In this document: positions 36,070 through 48,879 of the stretch, in pieces
Layout of the letters: each line of letters begins with the position of its first letter
How positions within the stretch are numbered: the stretch's first letter is position 1
NCBI GenBank assembly: GCA_008973525.1
Contig: WACJ01000225.1
Span: forward strand, 1 to 64,000
Origin: Stenopsyche tienmushanensis
Lineage: Eukaryota > Arthropoda > Insecta > Trichoptera > Stenopsychidae
Length of the DNA stretch: 64,000 bases
Reading direction: 5' to 3'
The notes under the pieces: generated by a model
Databases searched by the model: none
The model's input: only the letters and a program-made list of their open reading frames with translations
Told to the model about the DNA's origin: nothing
Translations under genes and position numbers: made by a program

Positions 36070-36545
36070 GTCCTTTAGAGAGTGTACCAAATATCGAAAA
36101 AAGATGATAATCCGTCGAAGCCAGGTCTAGTGAATACGGAGGTGGAAGTTCTTCCCACTGTAATTCCCTGGTTTCGCCTTCTTCGCCTTATGGGTTCGTG
36201 TTGCAGAATCACTAAATCGTTCCTGATTAATTCTCGACGTTTAACAATTAATTTTTTGTTCGCCTTTTCGAATTACTGACAATACACATCTGAAGCTATT
36301 GTTTCGCCAAGTTTCATAAATTCAAAACGAATAATTCCTTAAATATCCTGCCAAACGCACATAAGAATCTTGCGGATCGTCAGTTCAGGCTTCGAAGTCG
36401 GAAATGGTTTTTGTCTCGGGAAAAGCCATATGTCCAAGAGCGGACTTTTCTTTTCATTAAATTAAATTAATTTTAAAAAGACAATTAATATTTTTCAAAC
36501 ACGGATAATTCAACACTCGGATAATCGATAGTACACTCTCTGCTA
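36070..36545. mobile_element. pogo-like non-autonomous element
   Basis: The ends are inverted: agagagtgtaccaaatatcg at about 36074 on the left, and on the right agagagtgtactatcgatta when reverse-complemented, both leading into ...ttatccgt. The end sequence resembles the pogo terminal repeat at 3627. The inside holds only a 65-codon ORF without recognisable transposase motifs. Confidence 0.55.
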
Positions 36546-36789
36546 CCTTTGTAATCCTGTTTTCATGACAATTTGGCTTTTTTCACTTGTGTCCATAACT
36601 ACTCTATGTACAGAATTGTATAGTATATTAGGAAAAGCTGACACTTAACGGCATCACTAAATTTGTAGAAGGCTTCGTAGAGCAGAGAAGTCAAACTCAA
36701 AAACTAACATGACCCAAAATAAAAAGCTGAAGTTTATGTGGGTCGCAAATTATCATAAAAACGTTGGTTTATTTTTATATATAAGATTG

Positions 36790-37100
36790 AGGCCCCATGA
36801 ATCTTAGGTGCGGAAGCGGGGGCGTTCTCGGGGCTCACGCGGGTTCGTTCTACTTTCGGGTCGTTATGTAGCCGGGCGGATAGGATGGATGTGGACAGGC
36901 GTCGAATAGAAACACTCTCGTCTTAGATAAACTATTTTATTAAACACGTGAGAAATATCTGGCCGCGGGAAGGATGTCTTTCCGCAACCAAGGCTAACTG
37001 ACGACTCCTAACGACTCACGCCTCTTAAGCGTCAAGGCGTAATATTTCCACGCTACATAGCCGACGATGTAAGATAAAATCCCGGCGATCGGAATATTCG
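36790..37100 (-). repeat. GC-richer island, possibly a solo LTR
   Basis: The block has a base composition unlike its surroundings. On the minus strand an AATAAA precedes ...ccgcccggctaca followed by taacgacccgaaagtag, an arrangement reminiscent of an LTR end followed by a primer-binding region. No second LTR or coding part is present, so the class is uncertain. Confidence 0.3.
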
Positions 37101-37550
37101 ACTCGACTTGGTTCGTGCTTATCTAATTTAGGGTATTAAATAAATATCTTACAAGAATCATATTGTAAATTTATCCTGAGATTTACGAGAAATAGAAAGA
37201 TTTCGAGATATATTAATAGAAAGCTTCATATAGAGCAACGATCATTTTTGATTAAAAAATCATTTTTCAAAATGTTCATGGGATTACTTATGTTAAATCG
37301 ATGGAACATTTTAAGTTTTCTTAAGCACATATGTTACATTGTGTTGTATTTAATAACTAATTTACTTATGTGAATTTTTTTTGAATGTATGATGAGAATT
37401 CAAAGTCCTTTTGTGAAATACTTGTGACATAATTTAACCTCTTCCTAACACGGCCTAATAATCTCATTTAAAAATGAGTAATGTAAACGAATTCTAGCGA
37501 TATAACATACTGAATTTCATTAAATTTTAATTTATTTATACATTTATTCC
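37100..37550. other. intergenic, nothing recognised
   Basis: AT-rich, no ORF or repeat seen. Confidence 0.4.
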
Positions 37551-37554
37551 ATTG

Positions 37555-38215
37555 GGTTGTAAATTTTAAACTTTGACTATTAAAATGTAGGTTTAGTTAC
37601 GCTAGATTTTCAATGTCATTATGACACTTATTCGTGTCAATAAAACGTCATTCTTCAATTTATGTCAATAACGGAATTCAACTTTTGGGTCTCCGATGCT
37701 ATATTGGTTGTTCATACTACCATCATTTATTTTACAAATAAAGTTTAAGTTAAAATAAAAACATCAATAGTTTACCAAACAGTCCCAAATTATTGGAGTT
37801 CACTTGAAGATAGAAACAAAAAAACACAATAAAACTCAACTTTGCGGCCATTGCCACGAAACTATAATATCATGATTTATAACTATCGGCAATGAGAAAC
37901 AAAATTATCTATTAAAGACGCTTTTGTTGAATATAATATACGATTTTATATTTTGCTAAAAATCGGCGTTTTTACACAGTCCATGCAGAACACTAACTGA
38001 TGACCAACTGGCTTCTCTGCGAAGAAGCAAACAGGTTTTCATCATTTCTCATATTGGCGATTTTTCGATATTCAGACGTATGTAATTGACCTCGCATTTA
38101 AAATTTACCATTGCATTCTCCTTCTGATTTAAATAAAATGATTTTCATAGCAAAAAATCTACCAGTCTGGATATTCATCAACAGTTTAAGAAGAATTCGA
38201 ATATAAAAAATATTG
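37555..38215 (+). repeat. dispersed repeat R3, copy 2
   Basis: See 25895-26480 for the shared blocks. This copy has an extra segment (near 37855-37900) absent from copy 1. Confidence 0.75.
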
Positions 38216-39067
38216 GATATTGGTCAACTATTCTCTCTATAAAATCCAATATCTGGACGTCCACTTTATGTAAAATTTTCGATCAATATAGATTTCAAAT
38301 TAATCGATAATGCATTTTAGCTCCATTAGTCTTAAAAATGAAATAAATTAGCCAAGAAAGGAAACTTCATTATTTTCGATTGAATATATAATTACCGCAA
38401 ATTCATTTGCATTTATTTCCAAATCCAAATCTGAATTCAACGAAGCTTCTTTTTTCATGCTGTATGATTGACACATAGTCTATAACTGGGCTCGGGCAAA
38501 GTGTTTATGCAATAGGTAAGCATCACGCATTGAAGGGGCTAAAGCAATTCAATTTTTTGAGAGAATCTGACATTCTAACATCATTTATTCCATTTCTCAA
38601 TCAGTTTTAATTGAACTTTCTTTATTAACACTACTGATACATTTGACGCATATATTTTGTTCAAATTTAGATGCGTGTACAAATTATGTGTATAATAGTA
38701 ATTTGAATGTTACTATGGTACGAATTTAGTAGCACTTAGCTCGGCGAATCTTGGATGAATATTTCTAAGACAGATTTTTGACATGAGGCCATATGCCAAT
38801 TTTATAATCATTAAAATAAGTAGAATGATGAGATTGACTAGATATAGAGATAGAAGAAGATATGACTTCGCTATATTAAAGGACATAATTAAATAGGAAA
38901 GTTTATGGGCAATCAAACAGAAACATAATTCCAATTTCCACAATATTTCTTATAAATTGAGGTGGCTTTTACCAATACATTTTATGAACATGATTATTCA
39001 TAGTAAATATATTTCATATATTTTCCGCGAAAACTGGCCTAAATATACCTATATATGTTATAAATAC
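38216..39067. other. intergenic with SINE 3' end
   Basis: A hydrophobic minus-strand ORF at 38713-38943 has no splice donor in the right phase and no homologue in the array, so it is not called. Positions 38955-38990 (gaggtggctttt reversed) are a 3' scrap of the SINE family. Homology to the gene C CLIP1 region begins near 39040. Confidence 0.35.
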
Positions 39068-39946
39068 CATTAATGAATTGTTTATTTCGTGCATATAAGA
39101 GCGGGTTATTTTCGGAAAACTTTGTGATTAATGAAGTAACGGCTGTTCTATTTGGACAACAAATATATGCTGAAAATGCTGGAAGTATACCAAACATTTT
39201 TTTGTCAATCAATCAAAATTAAAAACATGTATTTGTAAGGAAACCACATTCAAAGCTGCAAATTTGAGGCTGAGGTCCATTTTGTTTGAATAGCTCGATA
39301 GGTCCTGGACAATCCCGATCTATCGTGCAGATACCCTCAGTGCCATCTGGAAATTGACAGCGATCGTCATCTACAAAATATATTTGGCAATTCCAAATCA
39401 CAAATAAAAATCAGAAAACATTTTATGTATATAAGTCGGAAGATTTTTTATTTAAATCATCATCAAATTAATGATTGATAGTATTCACGCAACGTGTGTG
39501 CACTCATGTGATTAAAGTGTGACTCCGATCTTTAAATTATACAATTATATCTATATTTATATAATCCTTGATAATAAAATCAAATACATCTGTCAATACT
39601 ACTGCCGTTGAAATAATTGAAAAATATGAGCGATTTGATTGCACATTCAATTATTAAAGAGTTTTTATAAAAGTATTGTGCATTAATTTGCAACAATAAA
39701 TATTTAAATGTACTTTTTGAAACAGGACATCGTAAGAAAGACTAAAATAATAAATATTTGATATTATAATGTTAATTGAATACTTGATAAATCATAAAAA
39801 AAATTGTGAATCGATTTGCATTTTATCTAAAAATATATATACATGTTACCTTGTAGATCAAGATCGTTGCAAAACACAAAACAATCATGGTTGATAAATA
39901 AAAGCACAACCAAAATGAGCATTTCTTTGAATATCACAATGTGCAT
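39068..39946 (-). pseudogene. 5' fragment of a CLIP protease: signal peptide plus CLIP1 (fragment Y)
   Basis: Three exons nearly identical to those of gene C. 39946-39850 is the signal peptide ([19 protein letters not shown]...), 39370-39248 is CLIP1a ([29 protein letters not shown]), and about 39178-39068 is CLIP1b ([12 protein letters not shown]). All three keep frame. No CLIP2 or catalytic exon follows before gene B. If the last donor is not used, translation continues about 10 residues into the intron and stops at TAG, which would give a secreted single-CLIP protein of roughly 115 aa. It is either a truncated duplicate or a stand-alone CLIP peptide gene; the sequence does not decide. Confidence 0.7.
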
Positions 39947-40033
39947 AAATATGATAATTATTAGATCTTCATTGAACGATGGCTTAGAATCGACTACTTG
40001 TCGTGGAATAAACTTCACAAGGCCGATTATTAA

Positions 40034-40171
40034 CCTGTTAAGTGGATATAAAGCAGGCCGGGACCAACAAGCTTTAAGACTAAACATATATTTCGAGGAC
40101 ATATATACGATCTAACCAATTTCGATGCTGTTTACGTTGGACGTATATATACGTCATGCCCATTTAATAGG
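40034..40171. mobile_element. TTAA-flanked MITE (piggyBac-type)
   Basis: The element starts cctgttaagtgg and ends ccatttaatagg, an imperfect terminal inverted repeat, and is flanked by TTAA at 40030-40033 and 40172-40175. It contains gacgtatatatacgtc, a palindrome. The paralogous position upstream of gene C (about 44148-44156, gactgttaattaatgc) is an empty site. It lies between the start codon of fragment Y and a TATA-like tatata at about 40205. Confidence 0.75.
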
Positions 40172-40175
40172 TTAA

Positions 40176-41008
40176 TTGATGTATGCGTTTAATTATTCTT
40201 AACCTATATAAGGTCATTATCATTTAAAATCATTCATTATGATCTACAAACAACTAATACTGGATATAATTTTTCATAATAGTTAAATGATTAAGTTTTA
40301 CTTTGGTTGGGTTAAATTATTTAAGAATAAATGTTTCCTCTAAAAATGCATGAATATAATCATATTTGCTCAAAGAACAAAATCATTGCTTTAAATTGTT
40401 TGTATGTGATTAAGTCTAACGATGGTCTCAGCGCTGACATTGAAGTTCTTAACAGTATGTTAATATTTTACAATGATCTTTGCGTGTGTACAAAGTTATT
40501 ATAAGAACTCTTCACAAGAATATGAAATATAAGAGCTCATTGAATCTTAGGATTTTTTCTGATGGGAATAAATTTGCACACAGGTTAACTACAAGAAAAT
40601 ATTCATGTTTGATAATGTATATTTTTTAAAATAGAAAATTTTAACACATATGTTGTTATACAAATATAGAGATCTTAAAATACCATTTTAAATATATGTT
40701 TAAATCAATCAAATGATTTCTAGTATTACTATTCGTCTATTGATATTAAAAAAACTACATTATTTATAATTATTTGTAATTGTTGATCAAATCATATTAG
40801 CGTGATGAACAGGTTCTTCTCTACTATCGTTGAGAAATATATTTATGTAAAACAATACCAATATAATTTTCTGTACTTCGAGTTACAATACATATTAAAA
40901 TGATAGAATTGTATATTTTTAGAACAATTATGTAATGAAAATAATTTCATTCAGAGGCAAATATGGCGATTATTATGATTAAAAATATTTTTGAATGCAT
41001 TCAAATAA
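40176..41008. other. 3' flank of gene C
   Basis: Non-coding. It is nearly identical to 44165-44997 (3' flank of gene D), so it is part of the duplicated unit. A diverged third copy is seen around 49450-49740. Confidence 0.6.
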
Positions 41009-44000
41009 TCACAAGGAGTTTGGCCACACTATTGATTCTATCCAATTCACATAAGAAGATATTCTTGTATAGACTCCTGGTGTGGTAACATTTCCACATC
41101 CAATACCATATGACGTTACACCCAATAAAGAGACAATACCAAAAAGCTCCTCATCGAAAGATATTAATGGACCTCCACTGTCACCCTTAAACAATAAATT
41201 ACATATAAATAATTTGGATATTTCAGACATAATAAATGCGAATAAATTATCCATTCCTATTCAACCTTGCATGTATCCTGCTGTCCCAAAGGATGTGCAG
41301 CACATATTTGTCCATCGATGATTCCTCTGGGAGTCTGCCTTTTATTATCCGAATACTGCGATGTACAATTCTTACTTTCGACAACATTTAGAACCACTCT
41401 CAACAAATCGGCAGATCTCGGCCCAGCTGTAAAAATTATTGGATGCACTATTATTTTAAAATACTGTTTTTTGTTTATACTAGTCTATAAAAAAATTTTT
41501 TTTTACCATAGGAAATCTACCATAGTTTATCTTTTAATAAAAAAATATATAAATTCAACATTTTGTATGCGGGGATGGTTTGGCTAGGCGATGAATTGAA
41601 ATATAAAGGTTAAAAATATATATATTCTTAAACCAATCATTATACATATTCAATTTAAAAAATGTAAAGATCTATTGTGTATGTATTTAATATTAGGTAT
41701 TTTTTAATAAATATGTGAAGATATATGAAACCAAAGTGTATTAATACATAATATTATGATATTAAAAATAACTCACCGATTGATATTTTTCCCCAGCCGG
41801 TAGCCCTAACGTATCCACTATTCTTTACAGATTGGAACAAACATATTGGTTTAACAAAATCTGTAAATCTGCAAGAAAATTTCATATAAAACATTCGTAT
41901 TAAATATGAATAAGAAATCTAAAATCAATAGAAAGGTTTAAATAAGCGTGTCCTACATGGGCGATTTAGACAAACGCATCAGGGCGATGTCGTGATATTT
42001 GAAGGGCGGCTTATAAAGAGGATGGAGGAAAATTGACTCAATTGGAAGGTCATCATCCTCAAAATTGTTGGTTAGCAAAATTACTCCCACTCTCACGACA
42101 ACCGGTTCAAGGCTACACAATATAAATGTAATTAGTATGTATTTGTGATTAGCAGCGATGGGTACTTGCACAATATTTAAGTTTAACAAGCAGTTTTGAA
42201 TAACCTTTTGTATGTTTTGATGGTATCTGGCACAGCACCGCAATGAGCAGCCGTCACTATGAAGTTCTCACTTATCAAAGATCCTCCACAATTCCAATCG
42301 TAGGCACTTTCGTTAGAAAAAAGCCACCCTATAGCAGCCTTCAAAAAAATTAAATATTAAATAAACAAGGCCAATATTTTTGGATTCAATTTGGAGATTT
42401 ATTTATAACCGAATTCTCACCATATAAGGATAGTCACCTAAAGATACTTTAGTTCCACCAGCTGCGCCTCCACTACCATACACAGGCTTAAAATTCGATG
42501 GAAAATACTTTCTACAAACTTGAATTAAGAACATGGATAAATATAGAAAAATGTATAATATTAATAGATTTAAATAAGTACTAACATTTTACGCTACTTT
42601 TTTCTGCACTAAGGTCACTAATCGGCAAATTTTCAGCATTCTCCGGGGTGCAAATATATTTAAATGTTCCACCGGTAAGTTCCCCTTTAAATTCAAAATA
42701 ATCCATATTAGAATTTGAATTAAGAATCATCGTAATTATGACTTATTTATATCACGATATAGATTAATGATTATTGTTTTAAATCGATAAATACTGTTTG
42801 TTTTGAAAATGATGTTGCCCACAAAATGCTTGCAGATTTTAAATACAGAATGTTGAGCGCAAAGGATAAAGATTTCTACTTATATTTGTTTCTTCTTTAA
42901 ATGGTGAAATAGAGGAAAATTTAAAATAACACTTTGATATTTGTTGAATATAATCAAAATAATATGAGAACTCACATAGTAATTCCGCACAGAGAACCGG
43001 TCTAGTATTTTTGAGTTTTAAAGCATTAAATAGATCTCGTGAATCAGAACCATCTTTACATATGCCTGGTGTTCCATCAAGAAGAGTACAATTATCTCCC
43101 TCTGATAAAAGTATATAAACTATTTAAATCAAAAAATGCATTTTGAAATTACCCCAATTCCATATATACCTATATATGTTATAAATACCATTAATGAATT
43201 GTTTATTTCGTGTATATAAGAGCGGGTTATTTTCGGAAAACTTTGTGATTAATGAAGTAACGGCTGTTCTATTTGGACAACAAATGTATGCTGAAAATGC
43301 TGCAAGTATACCAAATATTATTTTGTCAATCAGTCAAAATTAAAAATATGTATTTGTAAGGAAACCACATTCAAAGCTGCAAATTTGAGGCTGAGGTCCA
43401 TTTTGTTTGAATAGTTCGATAGGTCCTGGACAATCCCGATCTATCGTGCAGATACCCTCAGAGCCGTCAGGAAATTGACAGCGATCGCCATCTACAAAAT
43501 TGATTTGGCAATTCCAAATCACAAATAAAATTCAGAAAACATTTTATGTATTTAAGTCGGAAGATTTTTTATTCAAATCATCATCAAATTAATGATTGAT
43601 AGTATTCACGCAACGTGTGTGCACTCAATTGATTTAAGTGCTGAAAGCGTGACTCCGATCTTTAAATTATACAATTATATTTATATAATCCTTGATAATA
43701 AAATCAAATACATCTGTCAATACTACTACCGTTGAAATAAGTGAAAAATATGTGCGATTTGATTGCACATTCAATTATCAAAGAGTTTTTATAAAAGTAT
43801 TGTGCATTAATTTGTAACAATAAATTGCCAAATGTACTTTTTGAAACAGGACATCTTAAGAAAGACTAAAATAATAAATATTTGATATTATTATGTTAAT
43901 TAAATACTTGGTAAATCACAAAAAAAATTATGTGAATCGATTTGCATTTTATCTAAAAATATATTTACCTTGTAGATCAAGATCGTTGCAAAACACAAAA

Positions 44001-44065
44001 CAATCATGGTTGATAAGTAAAAGCACAACCAAAATGAGCATTTCTCTGAATATCACAATGTGCAT
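41009..44065 (-). CDS. CLIP-domain serine protease C (complete, 453 aa)
   Basis: Eleven exons, 5' to 3': 44065-43969 signal peptide ([19 protein letters not shown]), 43491-43369 CLIP1a, 43299-43189 CLIP1b (YICCPN), 43101-42976 CLIP2 ([19 protein letters not shown]), 42684-42598 (YICTPEN linker), 42518-42421 ([16 protein letters not shown]), 42338-42205 (VTAAHC), 42112-41957 (YHDIALMRL), 41868-41777, 41426-41266 (GQQDTCK, Asp189) and 41185-41009 (GDSGGPLI, ending WPNSL). The exons sum to 1362 nt with no stop. CLIP1 has six cysteines, CLIP2 four. The activation-site region lacks Arg-Ile-Val-Gly-Gly. The triad is complete and the S1 pocket is trypsin-type. The Cys of CRKYF probably pairs with PICLF, keeping the light chain attached. 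A secreted, Snake/CLIPC-like zymogen; substrate unknown. The linker donor (gtagcg) is weak but the only one in phase. Confidence 0.92.
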
Positions 44066-44165
44066 AAATATGATAATTATTAGATCTTCATTGAACGATA
44101 GCTTAGAATCGACTACTCGTCGTGGAATAAACTTCACAAGGCCGACTGTTAATTAATGCATGCAT

Positions 44166-44997
44166 TTAATGATTCTTATGCTCTGTAAGGTCCTTATCAT
44201 TTAAAACCATTCATTTTGATCTAAGAATAATTAATGCATAATATATTATATTTTCTTCGTAATAGATATTTGATATGTTAAATGATTAAATTTTACTTTT
44301 GTTGGATTAAATTATTTAAGAAGAAAATTTTGCTCTAAAATTACATGACTGTAATCAGATTTGCTCAAAGAACAATATTATTGTTTTTAAATTGTTTGTA
44401 CGTGATTTAATCCAACGATGGTTTTGGAGCTGACATTGAAGTTCTTAACAATATGTTAATATTTTACAATGACCCTTGCGTGTGTACAAATAGTTATTAT
44501 AAGAACTCTTCATTAGGATATAAGAGCTCATTGAATCTTAGAAATATGTTTGCACTATAAACAGTTTAACTACAAGAAAGAATATTCATGTTTGATAGTG
44601 TATATTTTATAAAATAGAAAATTTTAATACATATGTTGTTATACAAAAATAGAGATCTTATAAAAATACCATTTTAAATATATGTTTAAATCAATCAAAT
44701 GATTACCAGTATTAATATTCGTCTATTGATGTTAAAAAACTACGTTATTTATAAAATAATTATTTGTAATTGTTGAGCAAATCATATCAGCGGGATTAAC
44801 AGGTTCTTCTCTATTATCGTTGAGAAGTATATTTATGTAAAACAATACCAATATAAGTTTCTGTACTTCGAGTTACAATACATATTAAAATGATAGAATT
44901 GTATATTTTTCGAACAATTATCTAATGAAAATCATTTCATTCAGAGGCAAATATGGCGATTATTATGATTAAAAATATTGTTGATGAATTCAAATAA
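44166..44997. other. 3' flank of gene D, duplicated from gene C flank
   Basis: It is nearly identical to 40176-41008. No gene seen. Confidence 0.6.
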
Positions 44998-47900
44998 TCA
45001 CAAGGAGTTTGGCCACACTATTGATTCTATCCAATTCACATAAGAAGATATTCTTGTATAGACTCCTGGTGTGGTAATATTGCCACATCCAATACCATAT
45101 GACGTTACTCCCAATAAAGAGACAATGCGAAAAAGCTCCACGTCGTAAGATATCAATGGACCTCCACTGTCGCCCTTAAACGATAAAATATATATGAATA
45201 ATTTAGATATTTCAGACATGATAAGCGCGAATAAATTATCTGTTTCTATCCAACCTTGCATGTATCCTGCTGTCCAGAAGGATGTGCAGCGCATATTTGT
45301 CCATCGATGATTCCTCTGGGAGTCTGTCTTTTATTATTCGAATATTGCGATGTACAATTCCTACTTTCAACCACATCTAAATCCACTCTCAACAAATCGG
45401 CAGATCGCGGCCCAGCTGTAAATGTGATTTTAACACATTATTTTTAGCATCAAAAAATTATAACTGTTCAATGTGTTTCAAAAATAAACTATTTTTTACT
45501 ATGTGTTGTTGATGACTCCAAAATGGTGGAGATTCAAAGATAGAAAAACAAAAATTCAAAATAAACCGTAGCAGCCTAAAAGGCTAACCTTAATTGTGCC
45601 AAGGGTCTCCCAAATGCTAAATTCACTATTGCTCACAAACGATCTCGACTGATAACGTGTGAACGAATAATCCATTACATGTATGTTATTAAAGATTTTT
45701 CAATAAATATGTAAATGTATAGTTTGTCGATTGTTTAAAGAAAAAAAATAAAGGATGTTGACAAACTTCTATTTTTTAAAATAGAAAGACTATTTTTGAA
45801 TGAGGTTCAAACGTCATAAAACAAGGATTTGTATTACACGATGTCTTTAAGAAACCATATGACCACGTTATACGAGACCTAGGTGTATATATAATGTTGT
45901 GATATTACAAAGAACTCACCGATGGATATTTTCCCCCAGCCGGTAGCACTGACGTATCCGCTACTCTTAACAGATTGGAACAAGCATATTGGTTTGACGA
46001 ATTTTGTAAATCTACAAGAAAAATCATATAAAACGTTCGTATTACAAGAAATTAATAATCGATATAATAGTTTAAAGAAACATGTCCTACATTGGCGATT
46101 TAGATAAACGCATCAGGGCGATGTCGTGATATTTGAAGGGCGGCTTATAAAGAGGATGGAGGAAAATTGACTCAATTGGAAGGTCATCATCCTCAAAATT
46201 GCTGGTTAGCAAAATTACTCCCACTCTCACAACAACCGGTTCAAGGCTTCACAATATAAATGTAATTAGTATGCATTTATGGTCAGACATCAATGTAGTG
46301 ATGGCATAATATTTGACATGTAGTTTTAAATAACCTTTTGTAAATTTTGATGGTATCTGGTACAGCACCGCAATGAGCAGCCGTCACTATGAAGTTCTCA
46401 CTTATCAAAGATCCTCCACAATTCCAATCGTAGGCACTTTCGTTAGAAAAAAGCCACCCTATAGCAGCCTTCAAACAAAATTAAATATTAAATATACAAA
46501 GTCAATATTTTTGGATCCAATTTGGCGATTAATTTATTACCCAATTCTCACCATATAGGGATGGTCACCTAGAGACACTTTAGTTCCACCGGCCGCTCCA
46601 CCACCACCATACATAGGCTCAAAATTCGATGGAAAATATTTTCTACAAACTTGAATTAATAACTTCGATAAATATAGAAAAATATATAAAATATTTATAG
46701 AATTACAATAAATATTAACATTTTACACTGCTTTTTTCTGCATTGAGGTCACTAATCGGCAAATTTTCAGCGTTCTCCGGGGTGCAAATATATTTCAATG
46801 TTCCTTCGATACGGTTCCCTTTAAATTCAAAGTAAGCCATTTACAAATTCGCATTACAGATCATCGCAATTATGACTTAGTTATATCACGATGTGTAAAT
46901 TTAATCATTTTTTATATGATAAATTCAACACGATAAATTCTCACAAAATGCTTGCAGATTTTAAATGCAGAATATTGGGGTAAAGGACAAAGATTTCTAC
47001 TTATATTTGTTTGTACTTTAAATGGTGAATTATTAACATCAAAGGCATATGATTTTTATTGGATACAATCAAAATAAAATCAAAACTCACTTGGTAATTC
47101 CGCACAAAGGACCGGTCTAGTATTTTTGAGTTTTAAAGTATTAAATAGATCTCGTGAAAGGAAATCTTCTTTACAAATGCCTGGCGTTCCATCAAGAAGA
47201 GTACAGTTATCTCCTTCTGATAAAAGTATATAAAGTATTTACATTAAAAATTCATTTTGAATTTATATTAATTCCACATATGTTATAAATACCGTTTATT
47301 AATGGTTTATTTGGTGTGTATAAGAGCGGGTTATTTTCGGAAAACTTTGTGATTAATGAAGTAACGGCTGTTCTATTTGGACAACAAATGTATGCTGAAA
47401 ATGCTGGAAGTATACCAAACATTATTTTGTCAATCAGTCAAAATTAAAAATATGTATTTGTAATGAAACCACATTCAAAGCTGCAAATTTGAGGCTGAGG
47501 TCCATTTTGATTGAATAGCTTGATAGGTCCTGGACAATCCCGATCTAATGTGCAAATACCCTCAGTGCCGTCAGAAAGTTGACAGCGATCGCCATCTACA
47601 AAATTGATTTGGCAATTTAAAATCAAGTATGAAATGACATTTAATGTGTATAAGTCGGAAGATTTTTTTATTCAAATCATTATCAAATTAATGATTTATA
47701 GAAAATATTCACGCTACGAGATTATGCAATTATATCTATATTTTTTTTAAACATCCTTGTTGTTTAATCAAACCTTCATAATCCTTGCATAAATCAAAGA
47801 CAGCCGCTAATGTCTTGACGTGAATGCATTAAAATATGAGGAAAATACGTGCCCAAATTCATTGCAATGCAATTGCAAGTAGGGAATCCAATCCCGAGCC

Positions 47901-48875
47901 AAAATTTCGATCCCGGGATTTCGGGATTCCATTAGACAATCCCGGGACCAGTCCCGGGATCCCGGGATTGAGATTTTCAATATTTTAAGAAATTACCTTG
48001 ATGAATTTGATCAAAAATTACTAATAAGTCCATTTGTTCAATATAAAAAATCTCTTGAAGGCCAAAGAATTTTATTCATTGAAGAAAAAATAAAAATACA
48101 ATTCAAAAATAGATAAATAAAACACTAAAAAATTCAAATATTATTTTGAAAATATGCCCGAAGTAACATTAACATTAAACATTAGTGTTTTGTCATTTAG
48201 TCTGGATCTGATTTTGGAAGTCAGACAATTTGCTGCTGAAAATGCACGCTCAGCTTCCACACTCGTTGGAGGTATCGTCATCAGATATTTAAATGCTAGT
48301 TCGAGTTGATGATCGCGTGAGCCCTCATTTTCGTATAACACCATCAATGTGACTGATAAAATTCCTTTCTGCTGAGACACGGACTAAAAATCGCAAAATT
48401 CCCGATTTTCCGACAAATTATTTATTTCCGTCGCTGCAGATGAATACTTATATAATATAATACTTTGATATGATTTGTAATTATATTACGTAGGAATACA
48501 AAAATTCTGAACCCCGTATCTATTATATTTCATATCGATATTCCCACTATTAGAGTCGAGGTGTAGTAAATACATCACCGGTAGGGAAACGTTAATATAC
48601 CAATTTGAAACACATATATGTACTGTATATATATATGTACATAGATTAGACAGTCACTGCTCCTATGCGTCGCCTAAGTTCGCCAATTAGTAGACATCTC
48701 GGGAGAGACTTTAAGAGAGAAATTAATAAATGTTAATTGAACACTTCATAAATTCATTGATGTGAATCAATTTGTATTTCAACTAAATATTTATTAATTT
48801 ACCTTGTAGATCAAGATGGTTACAAAACACAAAACAATCATGGTTGATTAGTAATAGCACAACCAAAATAAGCAT
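44998..48875 (-). CDS. CLIP-domain serine protease D (complete, 446 aa)
   Basis: Exons 5' to 3': 48875-48803 signal peptide ([13 protein letters not shown]), 47595-47473 CLIP1a, 47403-47293 CLIP1b, 47216-47091 CLIP2 ([19 protein letters not shown]), 46818-46729 (YICTPEN), 46649-46552 ([16 protein letters not shown]), 46468-46335 (VTAAHC), 46246-46091 (YHDIALMRL), 46011-45920, 45415-45255 (GQQDTCK) and 45174-44998 ([13 protein letters not shown]). They sum to 1341 nt without a stop. It is the tandem duplicate of C. The ATG used by C and Y is GTA here, so translation must begin eight codons later at MLILVV; the shorter signal peptide still has a full hydrophobic core. The linker exon ends at a donor 3 nt later in the coding frame than in C (AGCA then gtgtaa). 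Intron 1 is about 1.2 kb because a hAT relic sits in it. Confidence 0.9.
47875..48420 (-). mobile_element. hAT relic in intron 1 of gene D
   Basis: A terminal-type block of repeated cccgggat units (47885-47970) is followed by a minus-strand ORF at 48141-48380 encoding [20 protein letters not shown] and [12 protein letters not shown], the hAT C-terminal dimerisation domain. The catalytic part is absent. Confidence 0.8.
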
Positions 48876-48879
48876 TGCC

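Noticed and set aside
38713..38943. Hydrophobic minus-strand ORF that could be a signal-peptide exon for gene B
   Set aside because: No GT donor in the phase needed by the CLIP1a exon, and no similarity to the signal exons of C-F.
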